From Ruegeria halocynthiae (lineage in GTDB: Bacteria > Pseudomonadota > Alphaproteobacteria > Rhodobacterales > Rhodobacteraceae), in contig NZ_FNNP01000001.1 in assembly GCF_900106805.1 (NCBI RefSeq), positions 1,302,001 to 1,366,000 of the forward strand: DNA of 64,000 bases, given 5' to 3'. The notes under the pieces are model-generated. The model searched no databases. It was not told where the DNA came from and saw nothing but the letters and a program-made list of their open reading frames with translations. Positions 16,827 through 26,586 of the stretch are shown one piece after another. The position numbers were made by a program, and so were the translations under genes. How positions within the stretch are numbered: position 1 is the first letter of the stretch; each line of letters begins with the position of its first letter.

Positions 16827-17831
16827 TTACTGCCCGCTACTCACATCTACTTTTGTATTCCACCAGTCTTCGCTGGCCGTTTTGTTCATTCGGATGGTCG
16901 GCCGTTGGCCGAGGCGCATATCAACCACAGCCACATCGCGTTCCAGAAGGTCCTGCACTTCGTTCACCGCCAGTACGCGCTCCAATGCGCGCGCGGGGCG
17001 TTCGGTTGGCAACATGATGCGCTGGTTGCGGTCCAGAACCAGATCCCAGCGCCGCTCACCAACACGCACCAGACCGCGTACCCGCTCGCCCAGGCTGCGG
17101 GCGGTGGTCAGGATCTGCAGCGCTTCGGGCACATGCATGTCCGCCCCTTTGCCCGCAATCAGTGGCAGGTTCGCGTGATGAGACCGCGCCGCAACACGAT
17201 CCACATGTGCGCCCGTTTCATCCAGCAGCTCAACCCCGTTGCGGGTGCGCCAGACGATAATCGGCTGTCGCTCGACCACATCTACCTGCAGGATGCCTCC
17301 TGGCCGGATACGCACAGTGGCTGATTTCACTGGATCAAGACCGGTGATGGTGTCGCGGATTTGCTCGGCATCCAAATCCCACGAGCTAAGCGGGAAATCG
17401 AGCGGCACAACCTCGCGGATGTCTTCCGACAAGGCGGTCCCTGCACCGTCGATGGCCATCAGATTGACCATGAACTCGGGGCGTTCCTGGATCGAGGTCT
17501 TAATGTCGGCGATGTAAGCCGCGACCGCATCGCGCCGCTCTTCCGAGGCAAAATACCCACCGATCAGGCCAACAACCGCCAGAACCGGCAGGCCGATCTT
17601 CAGCCCGCGCCGGATGCCGGGGGTGAGCATCCAGCGCTGAAAACGGTAGCTAAGGCGTGAAGGGGCGGGATCGGACTGCCTGTCACGACCGAACATCCGT
17701 GCGCCGCGCAGACGCAGCTTGGGCTCGGCCTTGGGTTCAGGTCTTGGGGCAGCGGCGAAATCTGCATCAGGGCCCGCAACAGCTTTGGGTCGGTGGATCA
17801 CCGGCGCGCGGGTGGCGGTCAGCGGTCGCAT
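16827..17831 (-). CDS. ftsQ: Cell division protein FtsQ
   Basis: Bitopic membrane protein of 334 aa in the FtsQLB divisome subcomplex. The N-terminal cytoplasmic tail (about 100 residues, basic and Pro-rich) is followed by one helix (LKIGLPVLAVVGLIGGYFA). The POTRA domain (MVNLMAIDGAGTALSEDIREVV) and FtsQ-type beta domain (RQPIIVWRTRNGVELLDETG) follow. The ATG at 17831 is chosen because GGAGGGC lies just upstream. It overlaps the end of ddl by 13 bases, so translation is probably coupled. Confidence 0.93.
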   Translation of the reverse strand: MRPLTATRAPVIHRPKAVAGPDADFAAAPRPEPKAEPKLRLRGARMFGRDRQSDPAPSRLSYRFQRWMLTPGIRRGLKIGLPVLAVVGLIGGYFASEERRDAVAAYIADIKTSIQERPEFMVNLMAIDGAGTALSEDIREVVPLDFPLSSWDLDAEQIRDTITGLDPVKSATVRIRPGGILQVDVVERQPIIVWRTRNGVELLDETGAHVDRVAARSHHANLPLIAGKGADMHVPEALQILTTARSLGERVRGLVRVGERRWDLVLDRNQRIMLPTERPARALERVLAVNEVQDLLERDVAVVDMRLGQRPTIRMNKTASEDWWNTKVDVSSGQ

Positions 17832-18736
17832 GAGGCGCCCTCCACCATCCATGCGCACAACTGCCCAAACGTCATGCCGATCAACGCGGCCTGTTCAGGC
17901 ACCAGAGAAGTCGGTGTCATGCCGGGCTGGGTATTCGTTTCCAACAGGAAAAGCCCATCCACGCCATCGCGATCATCCCAGCGAAAATCCGTGCGCGTCA
18001 CACCTTTGCATCCCAGGGCGTTGTGCGCGCGCACCGCATATTCCATGCAGCGGTCGAAAATATCCTGCGGAATCTCGGCGGGCAGGACATGCCACGAACC
18101 GCCGGGTTTATATTTGGCGTCATAATCGTACCAGCCGCCATCGGTCATGATCTCGGTCACGGTCAGCGGGCGGTCGTCCATCACGGTCACGGTCAGCTCA
18201 CGGCCCGCCACATATTTCTCGACCATCACCAGATCGGGCATCGCCTCATCCAGCTGCGGCGGTCCGTTGGCGTTTTCATGCACGATATAGATACCAACGC
18301 TGGAGCCTTCGTTGTTAGGCTTTGCCACGTAAGGCGGCTCCATCACGTGGACCTCGACCACCTCAACCTTCGGGACGATCACGCTGGGCACGATCGGCAG
18401 ACCTTCGGTCTGGTAGATTTCCTTGCTGCGTTGCTTGTCCATGGCCAGCGCCGAGGCCAGCACGCCGGAATGCGTATATGGAATACGCATCCACTCCAGC
18501 AGCCCCTGCACGCAGCCATCCTCGCCCCAACGACCATGCAGGGCGTTGAAAACTACATCCGGTTTAATGTCCAAAAGGCGCGCATAGAGGTCGGGACCAG
18601 CGTCCAGCTCGACCACTTCAAAACCTTCTCCCACAAGGGCGGCTGCGCATTCGCGCCCGCTGCTGAGAGACACCTCGCGTTCAGCCGAGGGGCCGCCCAT
18701 CAATACCGCCACTTTGGGGTTTGTCCTGCTCGACAT
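17819..18736 (-). CDS. ddl: D-alanine--D-alanine ligase
   Basis: ATP-grasp enzyme of 305 aa joining two D-Ala for the MurF reaction. The family start KVAVLMGGPSAEREVSLSSG is clear, with HGRWGEDGCVQGLLEWMRIPYTHSG, then EKYVAGRELTVTVM and the C-terminal metal and phosphate site LFLLETNTQPGMTPTSLVPEQA. The ATG at 18736 is used; an in-frame TTG at 18754 would add six residues. It overlaps ftsQ and follows murB after about 110 bases, within the dcw order murB-ddl-ftsQ-ftsA. Confidence 0.96.
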   Translation of the reverse strand: MSSRTNPKVAVLMGGPSAEREVSLSSGRECAAALVGEGFEVVELDAGPDLYARLLDIKPDVVFNALHGRWGEDGCVQGLLEWMRIPYTHSGVLASALAMDKQRSKEIYQTEGLPIVPSVIVPKVEVVEVHVMEPPYVAKPNNEGSSVGIYIVHENANGPPQLDEAMPDLVMVEKYVAGRELTVTVMDDRPLTVTEIMTDGGWYDYDAKYKPGGSWHVLPAEIPQDIFDRCMEYAVRAHNALGCKGVTRTDFRWDDRDGVDGLFLLETNTQPGMTPTSLVPEQAALIGMTFGQLCAWMVEGASCDR

Positions 18737-18847
18737 ACCCAACGTGCGCCTCAATGTCCCCGGACCTTATGTAGTGGTCCGTACTGCGTTTATGCCTTTG
18801 ATCCGTCGCCGTTAATTGCCTGTTATGGTCTGACGGTCGGGGCTTTA

Positions 18848-19771
18848 TTATTCTAGCGGATCACCGACCCGCATGATTTCCCACTCTAGCGTGATGCCGC
18901 TTGTTTCGTAAACCTTTTTTCGCACCTCTTCGCCCAGACCTTCGAGGTCGGCGGCGGTGGCTGTGCCGGTATTGATCAGAAAGTTCGGATGCTTTGGGCT
19001 CATCTGTGCGCCGCCTTGTGCAGCGCCGCGCATACCGGCATCGTCAATCACTTTCCACGCCTTGAGATCATGCACGTCATCCTCTCGCCCAGTTGAAGAA
19101 AATCCGGCGGGATTACGAAAGGTCGACCCTGCGCTTCGATCCTTGGTCGGCTGGGTTTCATCACGCTTCTTCAGTTGCGCGCCCATACGGGTGTGCAATT
19201 CTTCGGGATCCCCCAATGGACCCTTGAACGCCGCCGCGATCAGGACCGAACCTTCGGGCAGGTCGGACTGACGATAGCGAAAGTTCAGATCGTTCGGGGT
19301 AAGCTCGACGAGTTCTCCTTGCCGGGTAACTATGATGGCCGTTTGCAGAACATCTGCCGTATAGCTGCCGTAGCACCCCGCGTTCATGCGCACCGCACCG
19401 CCGACGGACCCCGGAATGGTGCGCAGAAACGTCAGATCGATACCGGCATCAGCGGCCTTGCGCGCCACATGAGCATCCAACGCGGCAGCACCGGCGGTCA
19501 CGATGTCACCATCTGTGGCAATGTCGTTGAAACCGCGCCCAAGGCGGATCACCACCGCGCGCAGCCCCCCGTCGCGAATGATGAGATTTGACCCCACACC
19601 CATCGGAAAAACTGCGACGTCTTCGGGAAGATCACGCAAAAAGCCTTGCAGATCTTCGACATCGGCGGGTTGAAACAAATAGTCGGCAGGGCCGCCAACA
19701 CGAAGCCATGTCAGTTCGGACAGCGCACGCGCCTTGGATAGCCGCCCCCGAACAGTGGGCAACGGGTTCAT
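18848..19771 (-). CDS. murB: UDP-N-acetylenolpyruvoylglucosamine reductase MurB
   Basis: FAD enzyme of 307 aa that reduces UDP-GlcNAc-enolpyruvate to UDP-MurNAc with NADPH. The FAD-binding N-terminus reads [17 protein letters not shown], then [14 protein letters not shown]. The catalytic segment includes [29 protein letters not shown] carries the active-site Ser, and [21 protein letters not shown] ends the domain. It is a type II-like short form. The start overlaps the stop of the upstream small membrane protein by four bases (ATGA). Confidence 0.96.
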   Translation of the reverse strand: MNPLPTVRGRLSKARALSELTWLRVGGPADYLFQPADVEDLQGFLRDLPEDVAVFPMGVGSNLIIRDGGLRAVVIRLGRGFNDIATDGDIVTAGAAALDAHVARKAADAGIDLTFLRTIPGSVGGAVRMNAGCYGSYTADVLQTAIIVTRQGELVELTPNDLNFRYRQSDLPEGSVLIAAAFKGPLGDPEELHTRMGAQLKKRDETQPTKDRSAGSTFRNPAGFSSTGREDDVHDLKAWKVIDDAGMRGAAQGGAQMSPKHPNFLINTGTATAADLEGLGEEVRKKVYETSGITLEWEIMRVGDPLE

Positions 19772-20061
19772 GCGTTTGCGCGTGCAGCCAGGCTTCGCCC
19801 GCCAACACCACCCATAATGGCGGCAAAGAGGAAGGGCAGTACCGCTCCGGTGAGCCAGACGAAGGGACCAAAGGCCTGTTCCTCCTCACCGGTTCCGATA
19901 CCGGCAAGCATGACGATCAGGACCAACCCCAAGGCTGAGGTCAGGCCAATGAGCCACAACAGTCCTTTCATACCGATCCAGCGTCCGGCGACAAAACCGG
20001 CAACGCTTCCGAGTACGAGTGTTATTAGCGGCAAATATGCGAATGTGGCGATGTCGACCAT
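19768..20061 (-). CDS. Small membrane protein of unknown function upstream of murB
   Basis: A 97-aa protein with about three hydrophobic segments ([41 protein letters not shown] and [21 protein letters not shown]). The family was not recognised. AGGAGG sits four bases before the ATG, and its stop overlaps the murB start, so it is translationally coupled. Its place in the peptidoglycan gene run suggests an envelope role without specifying one. Confidence 0.75.
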   Translation of the reverse strand: MVDIATFAYLPLITLVLGSVAGFVAGRWIGMKGLLWLIGLTSALGLVLIVMLAGIGTGEEEQAFGPFVWLTGAVLPFLFAAIMGGVGGRSLAARANA

Positions 20062-20083
20062 GGGGACCTCCTGAAATGGTCGG

Positions 20084-20350
20084 TTACTTGTTGGCCGCCT
20101 TCATGCCCTGCATTTTCGCCTTTGTCCAACGGGTCAGGTAAATCACTGGCCAGCGTAGGATCGACATACCAGCGGCCAATACGATCAACCCGATCCAGGG
20201 GCCATTTTCATAGGTAACATAGCCCAGAATGGGGACACCAACGGCGATCAGAATATAGGCGCGGGTCCAGTGGTTGTCCTTGCTGGGAAGCATCGCCAGA
20301 ACATTGGCAACAATCCCCCAAAGACCGGCAAGCGCAATCGACCAGTTCAT
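20084..20350 (-). CDS. DUF2484-like small membrane protein, second copy
   Basis: An 88-aa protein with two or three hydrophobic segments (LAGLWGIVANVLAMLP, AYILIAVGVPILGYVTY and WIGLIVLAAGMSILRWP) and a basic C-terminal tail. Its layout, W-G-(I/V)-(V/F)-A, then AMLP, then RWPVIYLTRW near the end, parallels the preceding gene, so the two look like diverged tandem copies of DUF2484. Start at 20350 follows AGAGGTGTCGG and overlaps the upstream stop as ATGA. DUF2484 genes sit between murC and murB in many Rhodobacteraceae; their function is unknown. Confidence 0.75.
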   Translation of the reverse strand: MNWSIALAGLWGIVANVLAMLPSKDNHWTRAYILIAVGVPILGYVTYENGPWIGLIVLAAGMSILRWPVIYLTRWTKAKMQGMKAANK

Positions 20351-20595
20351 TCCGACACCTCTTTGCCCGTCCATTTACGCCAGTAATAGCGGATCGGATT
20401 GCGGAACATTGAAACGAACGCGGCAAAGGCCAGCACTCCAATGAACCAGCCATAATCATATCCCAGCCACACGATCAGAACGGGCGCGCTGGCCAATAGC
20501 ACCACGCCCGGGGGAAATTGTAGTCGCATCGGCAACATAGCAACGATAGTTGAGGCAAAGACCCAGCCGCAGGCAATTATGAGAGACAACGCCAC
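20347..20595 (-). CDS. DUF2484 small membrane protein, first copy
   Basis: About 82 aa, with an N-terminal helix (LSLIIACGWVFASTIVAMLP), a second (VVLLASAPVLIVWLGYDYG), a third, and a conserved basic end, FRNPIRYYWRKWTGKEV. This matches my memory of DUF2484 proteins linked to murC in the Rhodobacteraceae. The start is uncertain: the GTG at 20595, five bases after the murC stop, is preferred. A TTG at 20616 overlapping murC is possible. Likely cotranscribed with murC and murB. Confidence 0.75.
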   Translation of the reverse strand: MALSLIIACGWVFASTIVAMLPMRLQFPPGVVLLASAPVLIVWLGYDYGWFIGVLAFAAFVSMFRNPIRYYWRKWTGKEVSE

Positions 20596-20599
20596 CGGA

Positions 20600-22006
20600 T
20601 CAGCTTGCTTTGGCAATCAGCTGGTCGGGCAACCCGTTGGCCCAAGTGCTGATCGTTCCCGCGCCGAGGCAGACAACCATATCCCCCGGACGCGCCTGTT
20701 CGAGGACGAGGCGGGCAAGGTCTTCCTCATTTATGATCGCGCGGGCGTGGCGGTGGCCGTGGCGGATTAGACCTTGAACCAGATCGTCGCGGCTGGCGCC
20801 TTCGATCGGGTCTTCACCAGCGGCAAAGACCTCGGCAATGGCGACCACATCAGCATCATTGAAGCACGTACAGAAATCATCAAACAGGCTGGACAGGCGA
20901 GAATATCGGTGCGGCTGATGGACAGCAATGACGCGACCCTCGGTGGCTTGGCGCGCGGCCTTGAGAACCGCGGCGATTTCAACCGGGTGATGACCGTAAT
21001 CGTCGATGATGGTAACACCGTTAACTTCGCCAACCTTGGTAAAACGGCGATTTACGCCACCGAAATTTGCCAGCGCATCCCGGATTTCCGAGGCTTTCAT
21101 ACCCAGATGGCGGGCAACCGCCACAGCCGACAGAGCGTTCGAAACGTTGTGATCACCAGGCATAGGCAGAGTGCAATCTTCGATCACTGTGTCCTCGTGC
21201 CGAAGGTGGATGTCGAAATGCGCAACGCCGCCCTTGTAGGTCAGGTTCTCGGCGCGCACATCGGCTTGTGCGTTGAAACCATAGGTGCGCACACGGCGGT
21301 CGGTGATGCGACCGACGAGTGCCTGCACTTCAGTATGATCCGTGCAGCACACGGCCAGACCATAGAATGGCAGGTTCGAAACGAATTCGTGAAATCCATC
21401 GCGCAACTGATCGAAATCGCCCCAATGTTCCATATGCTCGGGGTCAATATTGGTGACGATGGCGATGGTTGCGGGCAAGCGGTTGAACGAGCCATCGCTC
21501 TCATCGGCCTCTACCACCATCCATTCGCCCTGCCCCATACGGGCATTCGAGCCATAGGCATGAATGATGCCGCCATTGATGACTGTTGGGTCAAAATCCC
21601 CAGCCACCATAAGCTCAGCCATCATTGTGGTCGTTGTGGTTTTGCCGTGGGTTCCGGCGATGGCGATGTTGGAACGCAGGCGCATCAGTTCGGCCAACAT
21701 GTCGGCGCGACGGACCACTGGCAGGCCTTGTGCGCGCGCCTCGTCCAGTTCGGGATTGCCCGGCTTGATTGCGGTCGAAACCACAACCACCGCGGCATTC
21801 TGCAGGTTCTCGGCCCGCTGGCCTACGAAAATCTCAGCCCCCAGCGACGCCAAACGGTCGGTGATTTTTGAGGCCTTCAGGTCAGACCCCTGCACGCGGT
21901 AGCCAAGGTTTAGAAGCACCTCGGCGATGCCCGACATTCCGATCCCGCCGATACCCACGAAGTGGATCGGCCCAACGTCCTGCGGCAGTTTGGTTGCTGG
22001 ATTCAT
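20600..22006 (-). CDS. murC: UDP-N-acetylmuramate--L-alanine ligase MurC
   Basis: First Mur ligase, 468 aa, adding L-Ala to UDP-MurNAc with ATP in the cytoplasm. The N-terminal Rossmann part has [17 protein letters not shown]. The ATP site is [11 protein letters not shown], followed by [24 protein letters not shown] and [18 protein letters not shown]. Length is typical. Its start overlaps the murG stop by four bases, consistent with coupled translation in the ftsW-murG-murC run. Confidence 0.97.
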   Translation of the reverse strand: MNPATKLPQDVGPIHFVGIGGIGMSGIAEVLLNLGYRVQGSDLKASKITDRLASLGAEIFVGQRAENLQNAAVVVVSTAIKPGNPELDEARAQGLPVVRRADMLAELMRLRSNIAIAGTHGKTTTTTMMAELMVAGDFDPTVINGGIIHAYGSNARMGQGEWMVVEADESDGSFNRLPATIAIVTNIDPEHMEHWGDFDQLRDGFHEFVSNLPFYGLAVCCTDHTEVQALVGRITDRRVRTYGFNAQADVRAENLTYKGGVAHFDIHLRHEDTVIEDCTLPMPGDHNVSNALSAVAVARHLGMKASEIRDALANFGGVNRRFTKVGEVNGVTIIDDYGHHPVEIAAVLKAARQATEGRVIAVHQPHRYSRLSSLFDDFCTCFNDADVVAIAEVFAAGEDPIEGASRDDLVQGLIRHGHRHARAIINEEDLARLVLEQARPGDMVVCLGAGTISTWANGLPDQLIAKAS

Positions 22007-23100
22007 GAGGTCTCCTTCTGCGCCAATTGCTCGACGAGGGCCGTCAGACGCTCAGTTGCGTCCGGGGTCCCGACGGACAGCGCGGCATGGGCCATTTTTT
22101 GTGCAGCTTCTGGGTTTGTCAAAACCGTGGTCATTTGCTGTGTCAGAGCGGGAACGTCAAGGGCGTTTTCAGGGATCATGATCGCCCCGCCTGCCTGAAC
22201 CAACCCACGTGCATTGGCGGTTTGGTGATCACCCGCAGCCGCCGCGAAGGGGATCAGGACCGAGGGCCGTCCGATCACCGAGATATCGGCGACACTGGAC
22301 GCACCCGAACGGCTGATCACAAGCTGCGCATCGGACATGCGGCGCGGAACATCATCAAAGAAGGGCTGCACGTCGGCACGAATGCCATGTTCGGCGTAAA
22401 AGGCCTTGACCCGCTCACCATCTTCATCGCGGGCCTGATGTGAGACACGTATGTGGTCACGTACCGCTTCGGGCAGCGCTGCAATTGCACCGGGCACCAT
22501 ATCGCTGAGGATGCGTGCGCCCTGGCTGCCGCCCATCACAAGGACTGACATCGGGTAGTCACCTGGCGGAATGAATGGCGCTCCGGCACGCTCCAACACG
22601 GCGGCGCGCACCGGGTTGCCGGTGTGAACGCCCTTGGCCCCTTCGGGCAAATCGGTGGGCCAGACGCCGCAGGCCACCTGCGCCACGCGGGTCGCGAACA
22701 GCTGATTCACCCGGCCCAGAACTCCGTTCTGTTCGTGGATCATGCGTGGGATTTTCAGTAACGTCGCCGCACCCAGCGCCGGGATCGACGGATAGCCACC
22801 GAAGCCCACCACAACGTCGGGTTTGTCGCGCATCATCTGCGCAGCCATGCCAGTTACGCCAGCAGCGATCTTCGGCCCGACCAATATCTTAGCCGCCAGA
22901 CCGCCACGGGCAAATGTTGCCGAGGATGCCTCGACAATCTCGACACCTTCTGGAAACGCTCCGATGTAGCGCGCACCGCGCGGGTCGGTCGAGAGGCGCA
23001 CGCGCCAGCCCCTAAGCAACATCGCCTCGGCCAGCGCCTGCGCGGGGAACATGTGCCCCCCGGTGCCGCCCGCCGCGATCAGAAGGTAGGGTGTGCTCAT
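22003..23100 (-). CDS. murG: UDP-GlcNAc--lipid I N-acetylglucosaminyltransferase MurG
   Basis: Peripheral membrane GT28 glycosyltransferase of 365 aa that converts lipid I to lipid II. The N-terminal [17 protein letters not shown] loop and the second glycine loop [12 protein letters not shown] are intact. The UDP-GlcNAc site [24 protein letters not shown] is also complete. The ATG at 23100 overlaps the ftsW stop as ATGA, and the stop overlaps the murC start. Confidence 0.97.
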   Translation of the reverse strand: MSTPYLLIAAGGTGGHMFPAQALAEAMLLRGWRVRLSTDPRGARYIGAFPEGVEIVEASSATFARGGLAAKILVGPKIAAGVTGMAAQMMRDKPDVVVGFGGYPSIPALGAATLLKIPRMIHEQNGVLGRVNQLFATRVAQVACGVWPTDLPEGAKGVHTGNPVRAAVLERAGAPFIPPGDYPMSVLVMGGSQGARILSDMVPGAIAALPEAVRDHIRVSHQARDEDGERVKAFYAEHGIRADVQPFFDDVPRRMSDAQLVISRSGASSVADISVIGRPSVLIPFAAAAGDHQTANARGLVQAGGAIMIPENALDVPALTQQMTTVLTNPEAAQKMAHAALSVGTPDATERLTALVEQLAQKETS

Positions 23101-24263
23101 CAACCTCGTCCGCGCAGAATGTCGCCAAGCTCGCCTTGTGGGCGTGAGCGGGTGAAGGCCAGCAACATGCCAACAGCGATGCCGCCCGCGATCAGAGACG
23201 AGCCGCCATAGCTGACGAAAGGCAGCGTCATGCCCTTGGCCGGTAGCAGCCGCACGGCGACGCCCATGTTGATCATCGCCTGAACACCAAACATACAGGC
23301 CAGACCGGTCCCGGCCAGACGGATGAACATATCCCGTTCCCGCATCAGCCGCAGCAGCGAGCGCACGACGATCAGTGAATAGAGCGCGATGATGATGAGA
23401 ACGAGGATCAACCCGTATTCCTCAGCCGCCACTGCAATGATGAAATCCGTATGCGCATCAGGCAGAGACCATTTCACCTGCCCTTCCCCCACGCCAACGC
23501 CGAACAGCCCACCTTCGCGGATGGCGTTGGTGGCATAACCAAGCTGCGTGGTCGGATCGACCTCCTGATTGAGGAAGCCATCAATGCGGCGGGCGAAGTG
23601 TTCCGAATTGGAATAAGCTAGCATACCGCCCAGAACCACTGCTCCGGCCATGCTGACCAACAGCAGCATCGGAGCGCCTGCTACGAAGTACATCACGCCC
23701 CAGCCAAAGAGGATCAGGCAGGCCTGCCCAAAGTCAGGTTGCATCACCAACATCGCCACGATCGCCATGCATAGTGCAAAGGACCAAAGCCTCCCTGGCG
23801 GGCCGTTGATTTCCTGCGAGGCGGCCAGAAGCCATGCGGCCACAACAACAAAACCGGGCTTAAGAAATTCGGACGGCTGCAGCGACGCAAAGCCCAGCGA
23901 ATACCAGCGCACTGCGCCTTTGCCGAAATCGGTGCCAAAGACCGGCAAGAACGCAAGCGCTACGAACGAGGCCAGAAAACCCAAAATCGCCAACCGCCGT
24001 ACCAGTGTGGGCGACATCATCGAGGTTAGCAGCATTGCAACCAGCGCCAGCCCGCCAAACAGCGCCTGGCGCTCAACATAATGAAACGGATCGAACCCGT
24101 TTCGCCCAGCCAAGGGAGGCGATGAGGCCAGCCCCAGCAACAGCCCGATGACAAATAGGATCAGAACGCAGGACATCGTCCAACGATCAATCGTCCGCCA
24201 CCACTTCGGAAGAATCGGTTCGCCGCGCCGGTCCTGGACCGCGCCATACACCATCTCAGTCAT
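23100..24263 (-). CDS. ftsW: Peptidoglycan glycosyltransferase FtsW
   Basis: SEDS-family integral membrane protein of 387 aa; with FtsI it polymerises septal peptidoglycan from lipid II. About ten hydrophobic segments are visible. Family landmarks include [46 protein letters not shown] with the catalytic Asp region, and the C-terminal [19 protein letters not shown]. It starts the second dcw block. A 643-base gene-poor stretch and a plus-strand gene lie between it and murD, so it probably has its own promoter upstream. Confidence 0.96.
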   Translation of the reverse strand: MTEMVYGAVQDRRGEPILPKWWRTIDRWTMSCVLILFVIGLLLGLASSPPLAGRNGFDPFHYVERQALFGGLALVAMLLTSMMSPTLVRRLAILGFLASFVALAFLPVFGTDFGKGAVRWYSLGFASLQPSEFLKPGFVVVAAWLLAASQEINGPPGRLWSFALCMAIVAMLVMQPDFGQACLILFGWGVMYFVAGAPMLLLVSMAGAVVLGGMLAYSNSEHFARRIDGFLNQEVDPTTQLGYATNAIREGGLFGVGVGEGQVKWSLPDAHTDFIIAVAAEEYGLILVLIIIALYSLIVVRSLLRLMRERDMFIRLAGTGLACMFGVQAMINMGVAVRLLPAKGMTLPFVSYGGSSLIAGGIAVGMLLAFTRSRPQGELGDILRGRG

Positions 24264-24906
24264 GAGATACCGCCACTATCTGCCTCGTTAACGCCCCGTT
24301 TGTCGGGATCTGATTGAGAGTCTACAGATGTTTTGGTGTTTGGGCTAGCAGAATAAGACTGGAAGCTGGAAATTGCGGCCCCAGGGACGGTCACTCGATA
24401 TTCGAGGACGCACCTTCGTCACCGAGCCTATTCAAGTAACGAGTTCTTAATACTTGATCGTGCGCGAATTGACCAATTCGGCTTCTGCCGGATCAATCTG
24501 CGGGCTGTCATAGTCTTAGCCTACGAGTGCAGTCAGCGCGCCCATGTTCCGCCAGATCAAGACGAAACTGAATCCCCGCAACGAGTCAGAACTCAGAACG
24601 AACGGCAACACCTGAACAGTACTTCCTCGCTTTGCATTATTGGAACAGCTGTCTCATGGAAGAATTTTAAAAAACTCCGCTTGGTTTCCTTTGCGACCCA
24701 CGACTTGGAAATTATGCTTGGCCGTAGCAGCACCTCCTGGGGTCTGAAGTGAATTGTACGGAAGGACTTAGTGTAACACATGAAGGCATCTGCATCCCGA
24801 TAGCGACCACCGATCAGATTAAAACGGAGGCCAACCAGCGATAGAATTTTCTCTATTAGGCCCCTGTCCCCTTGCCTTCGCTGGCAATCCAAGCCATGCG
24901 CCGCGC
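24264..24906. other. Gene-free, comparatively A/T-rich stretch splitting the dcw cluster
   Basis: No convincing gene, tRNA or repeat was found. The longest minus-strand frame, 24593-24892, translates to 99 residues with no recognised domain and no good ribosome-binding site. Base composition is less G/C-rich than the neighbours. Promoters for the divergent ftsW (minus) and flavoprotein (plus) genes should lie here. A decayed gene is possible but was not identified. Confidence 0.5.
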
Positions 24907-26085
24907 ATGACCTACGACACGATCATCCTTGGCGCCGGTGCGGCTGGCATGATGTGCGCCGCCCATTGTGGCGGGCGCGTGCTGGTGATCGACCACGCAA
25001 AAGCGCCGGGAGAGAAGATACGCATCTCGGGTGGCGGGCGGTGCAATTTCACCAATATGTACGCGGGTCCCGGTAATTTCTTGTCGCAGAACCCGCATTT
25101 CTGCAAATCCGCGCTGGCGCGCCATACGCAGTGGGATTTCGTCGATCTTGTAAACCGCCACAACATTACCTGGCATGAAAAGACATTGGGACAGCTGTTC
25201 TGCGATGGGTCATCAAAGCAGATCATCTCGATGCTGTTGGCTGAAATGGAACGCGCCGGGGCTGAACTCTGGGTGCAGGCCTCAGTGAAAGACCTGCGCA
25301 AGACCGAGAGCGGGTTTGCGCTAAGCGTTGAGCGCGACGGGAAACGCCTGCCCCTCATCTGCACCAACCTTGTGCTAGCCACGGGCGGCAAGTCGATCCC
25401 CAAGATGGGCGCGACTGGTTTGGCCTATGACATCGCGCAGCAGTTCGGGCTGCAAGTGACCGAGACGCGGGCGGCGCTGGTCCCGTTCACCTTCACAGAC
25501 GGACGGTTCAAAGCGCTGTCAGGGGTTTCTGTGCCCGCGCGACTGACCAACGAACGCATCAGTTTTGACGAGGCAATGCTGTTCACCCACCGCGGGCTGA
25601 GCGGACCTTCGGTGCTGCAACTATCTTCTTACTGGCGCGAAGGTGAGGTGATCAGAGTTAATCTGATCCCGGATTTGCCGTTGCTTGATCTGTTGCGCGA
25701 TCAGCGTCAGGCGGGTGGACGAAAGGCGCTGACCACCGAGCTGGCGCGCCATCTGCCCGCGCGGCTGGTGGACTACCTCAGGCACCATATTCCGTTGCAG
25801 GGCAATCTGGCCGATCAGTGCGACGCCGCGCTGTCTGAGCTCGAGACTGCTTTATCAGACTGGAAGCTGACGCCCTCTGGCACCGAAGGCTATCGTACCG
25901 CCGAAGTGACTTTGGGTGGTATCGACACCGATGGTTTGTCGTCGAAAACGATGGAGGCCAGGGATGTCCCCGGCCTCTATGCAATTGGTGAAGCGGTGGA
26001 TGTCACTGGCTGGCTGGGCGGATACAACTTCCAGTGGGCGTGGTCCTCGGGCCACGCCGCCGGAGTTGCGATTGCCAACCGATAG
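24907..26085 (+). CDS. HI0933/YhiN-family FAD-dependent oxidoreductase
   Basis: Flavoprotein of 392 aa in the HI0933/BaiN family; substrate not known for this member. The N-terminal FAD motif is TIILGAGAAGMMCAAHCGGR. ISGGGRCNFTNMY and ATGGKSIPKMGATGLAYDIA are characteristic of the family. The C-terminal FAD segment is PGLYAIGEAVDVTGWLGGYNFQWAWSSGHAAG. It is the only plus-strand gene inside the dcw cluster and is convergent with the minus-strand lipoprotein gene. Confidence 0.9.
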   Translation: MTYDTIILGAGAAGMMCAAHCGGRVLVIDHAKAPGEKIRISGGGRCNFTNMYAGPGNFLSQNPHFCKSALARHTQWDFVDLVNRHNITWHEKTLGQLFCDGSSKQIISMLLAEMERAGAELWVQASVKDLRKTESGFALSVERDGKRLPLICTNLVLATGGKSIPKMGATGLAYDIAQQFGLQVTETRAALVPFTFTDGRFKALSGVSVPARLTNERISFDEAMLFTHRGLSGPSVLQLSSYWREGEVIRVNLIPDLPLLDLLRDQRQAGGRKALTTELARHLPARLVDYLRHHIPLQGNLADQCDAALSELETALSDWKLTPSGTEGYRTAEVTLGGIDTDGLSSKTMEARDVPGLYAIGEAVDVTGWLGGYNFQWAWSSGHAAGVAIANR

Positions 26086-26108
26086 CCGACAGCCTTAACT
26101 GTGCGACC

Positions 26109-26483
26109 TCAGCCGACGACGTTGTAGCCGCGTCCACGCATACAGTTTCGTACGATCACTTCTTTGTTCTGGTTCTTGTTGATCACATCGGCGCCTGCAC
26201 CAACCAGTGCACCGGCCACCGCTGCACGACCCAGATTATCGCTGCTGTCCTGAACGATACCCGTTACGGCAGCGGCACCTGCCGCACCGATGGCCGCGTT
26301 ACCGGCGGTGGACCCGTCCACACTGGCTTGCGATGCAGCGAGTTGCTGACACTGTTGCAAATCAACGTTGTAGTTCGGGCTTACCGGACCATCGATGATC
26401 GGCTGATAGTTGGCACCTGTGTTGGTGCACGCACCGGCCACCAGAATGGCGGGAACGATCAGAAAGAGTTTACGGTTTGGCAT
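26109..26483 (-). CDS. Glycine-zipper lipoprotein
   Basis: Small 124-aa envelope protein. The signal peptide ends in the lipobox VAGAC, so it should be lipid-anchored. The middle is rich in Gly and Ala (GNAAIGAAGAAAVTGIV, then AAVAGALVGAGADV), forming two glycine-zipper-like segments that can pack in a membrane. Cys residues also occur in NVDLQQCQQLA and near the C-terminus in RNCMRGRGYNVVG. It follows murD by about 100 bases on the same strand. Function is unknown; similar proteins are called 17 kDa or glycine-zipper 2TM lipoproteins. Confidence 0.8.
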   Translation of the reverse strand: MPNRKLFLIVPAILVAGACTNTGANYQPIIDGPVSPNYNVDLQQCQQLAASQASVDGSTAGNAAIGAAGAAAVTGIVQDSSDNLGRAAVAGALVGAGADVINKNQNKEVIVRNCMRGRGYNVVG

Positions 26484-26586
26484 ATTCCATGACCTCGTTT
26501 TAAATTTTCCAAAGGCAAAACCAATAAATATGGAACGTCAAGCAGATATGCGTACAGACTGGCCAAACCGGCGGTCAATTGCAAAC

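Noticed and set aside
24593..24892. A 99-codon minus-strand frame in the gap before the flavoprotein
   Set aside because: No recognised domain, no good ribosome-binding site, and comparatively A/T-rich sequence; not enough support for a gene.
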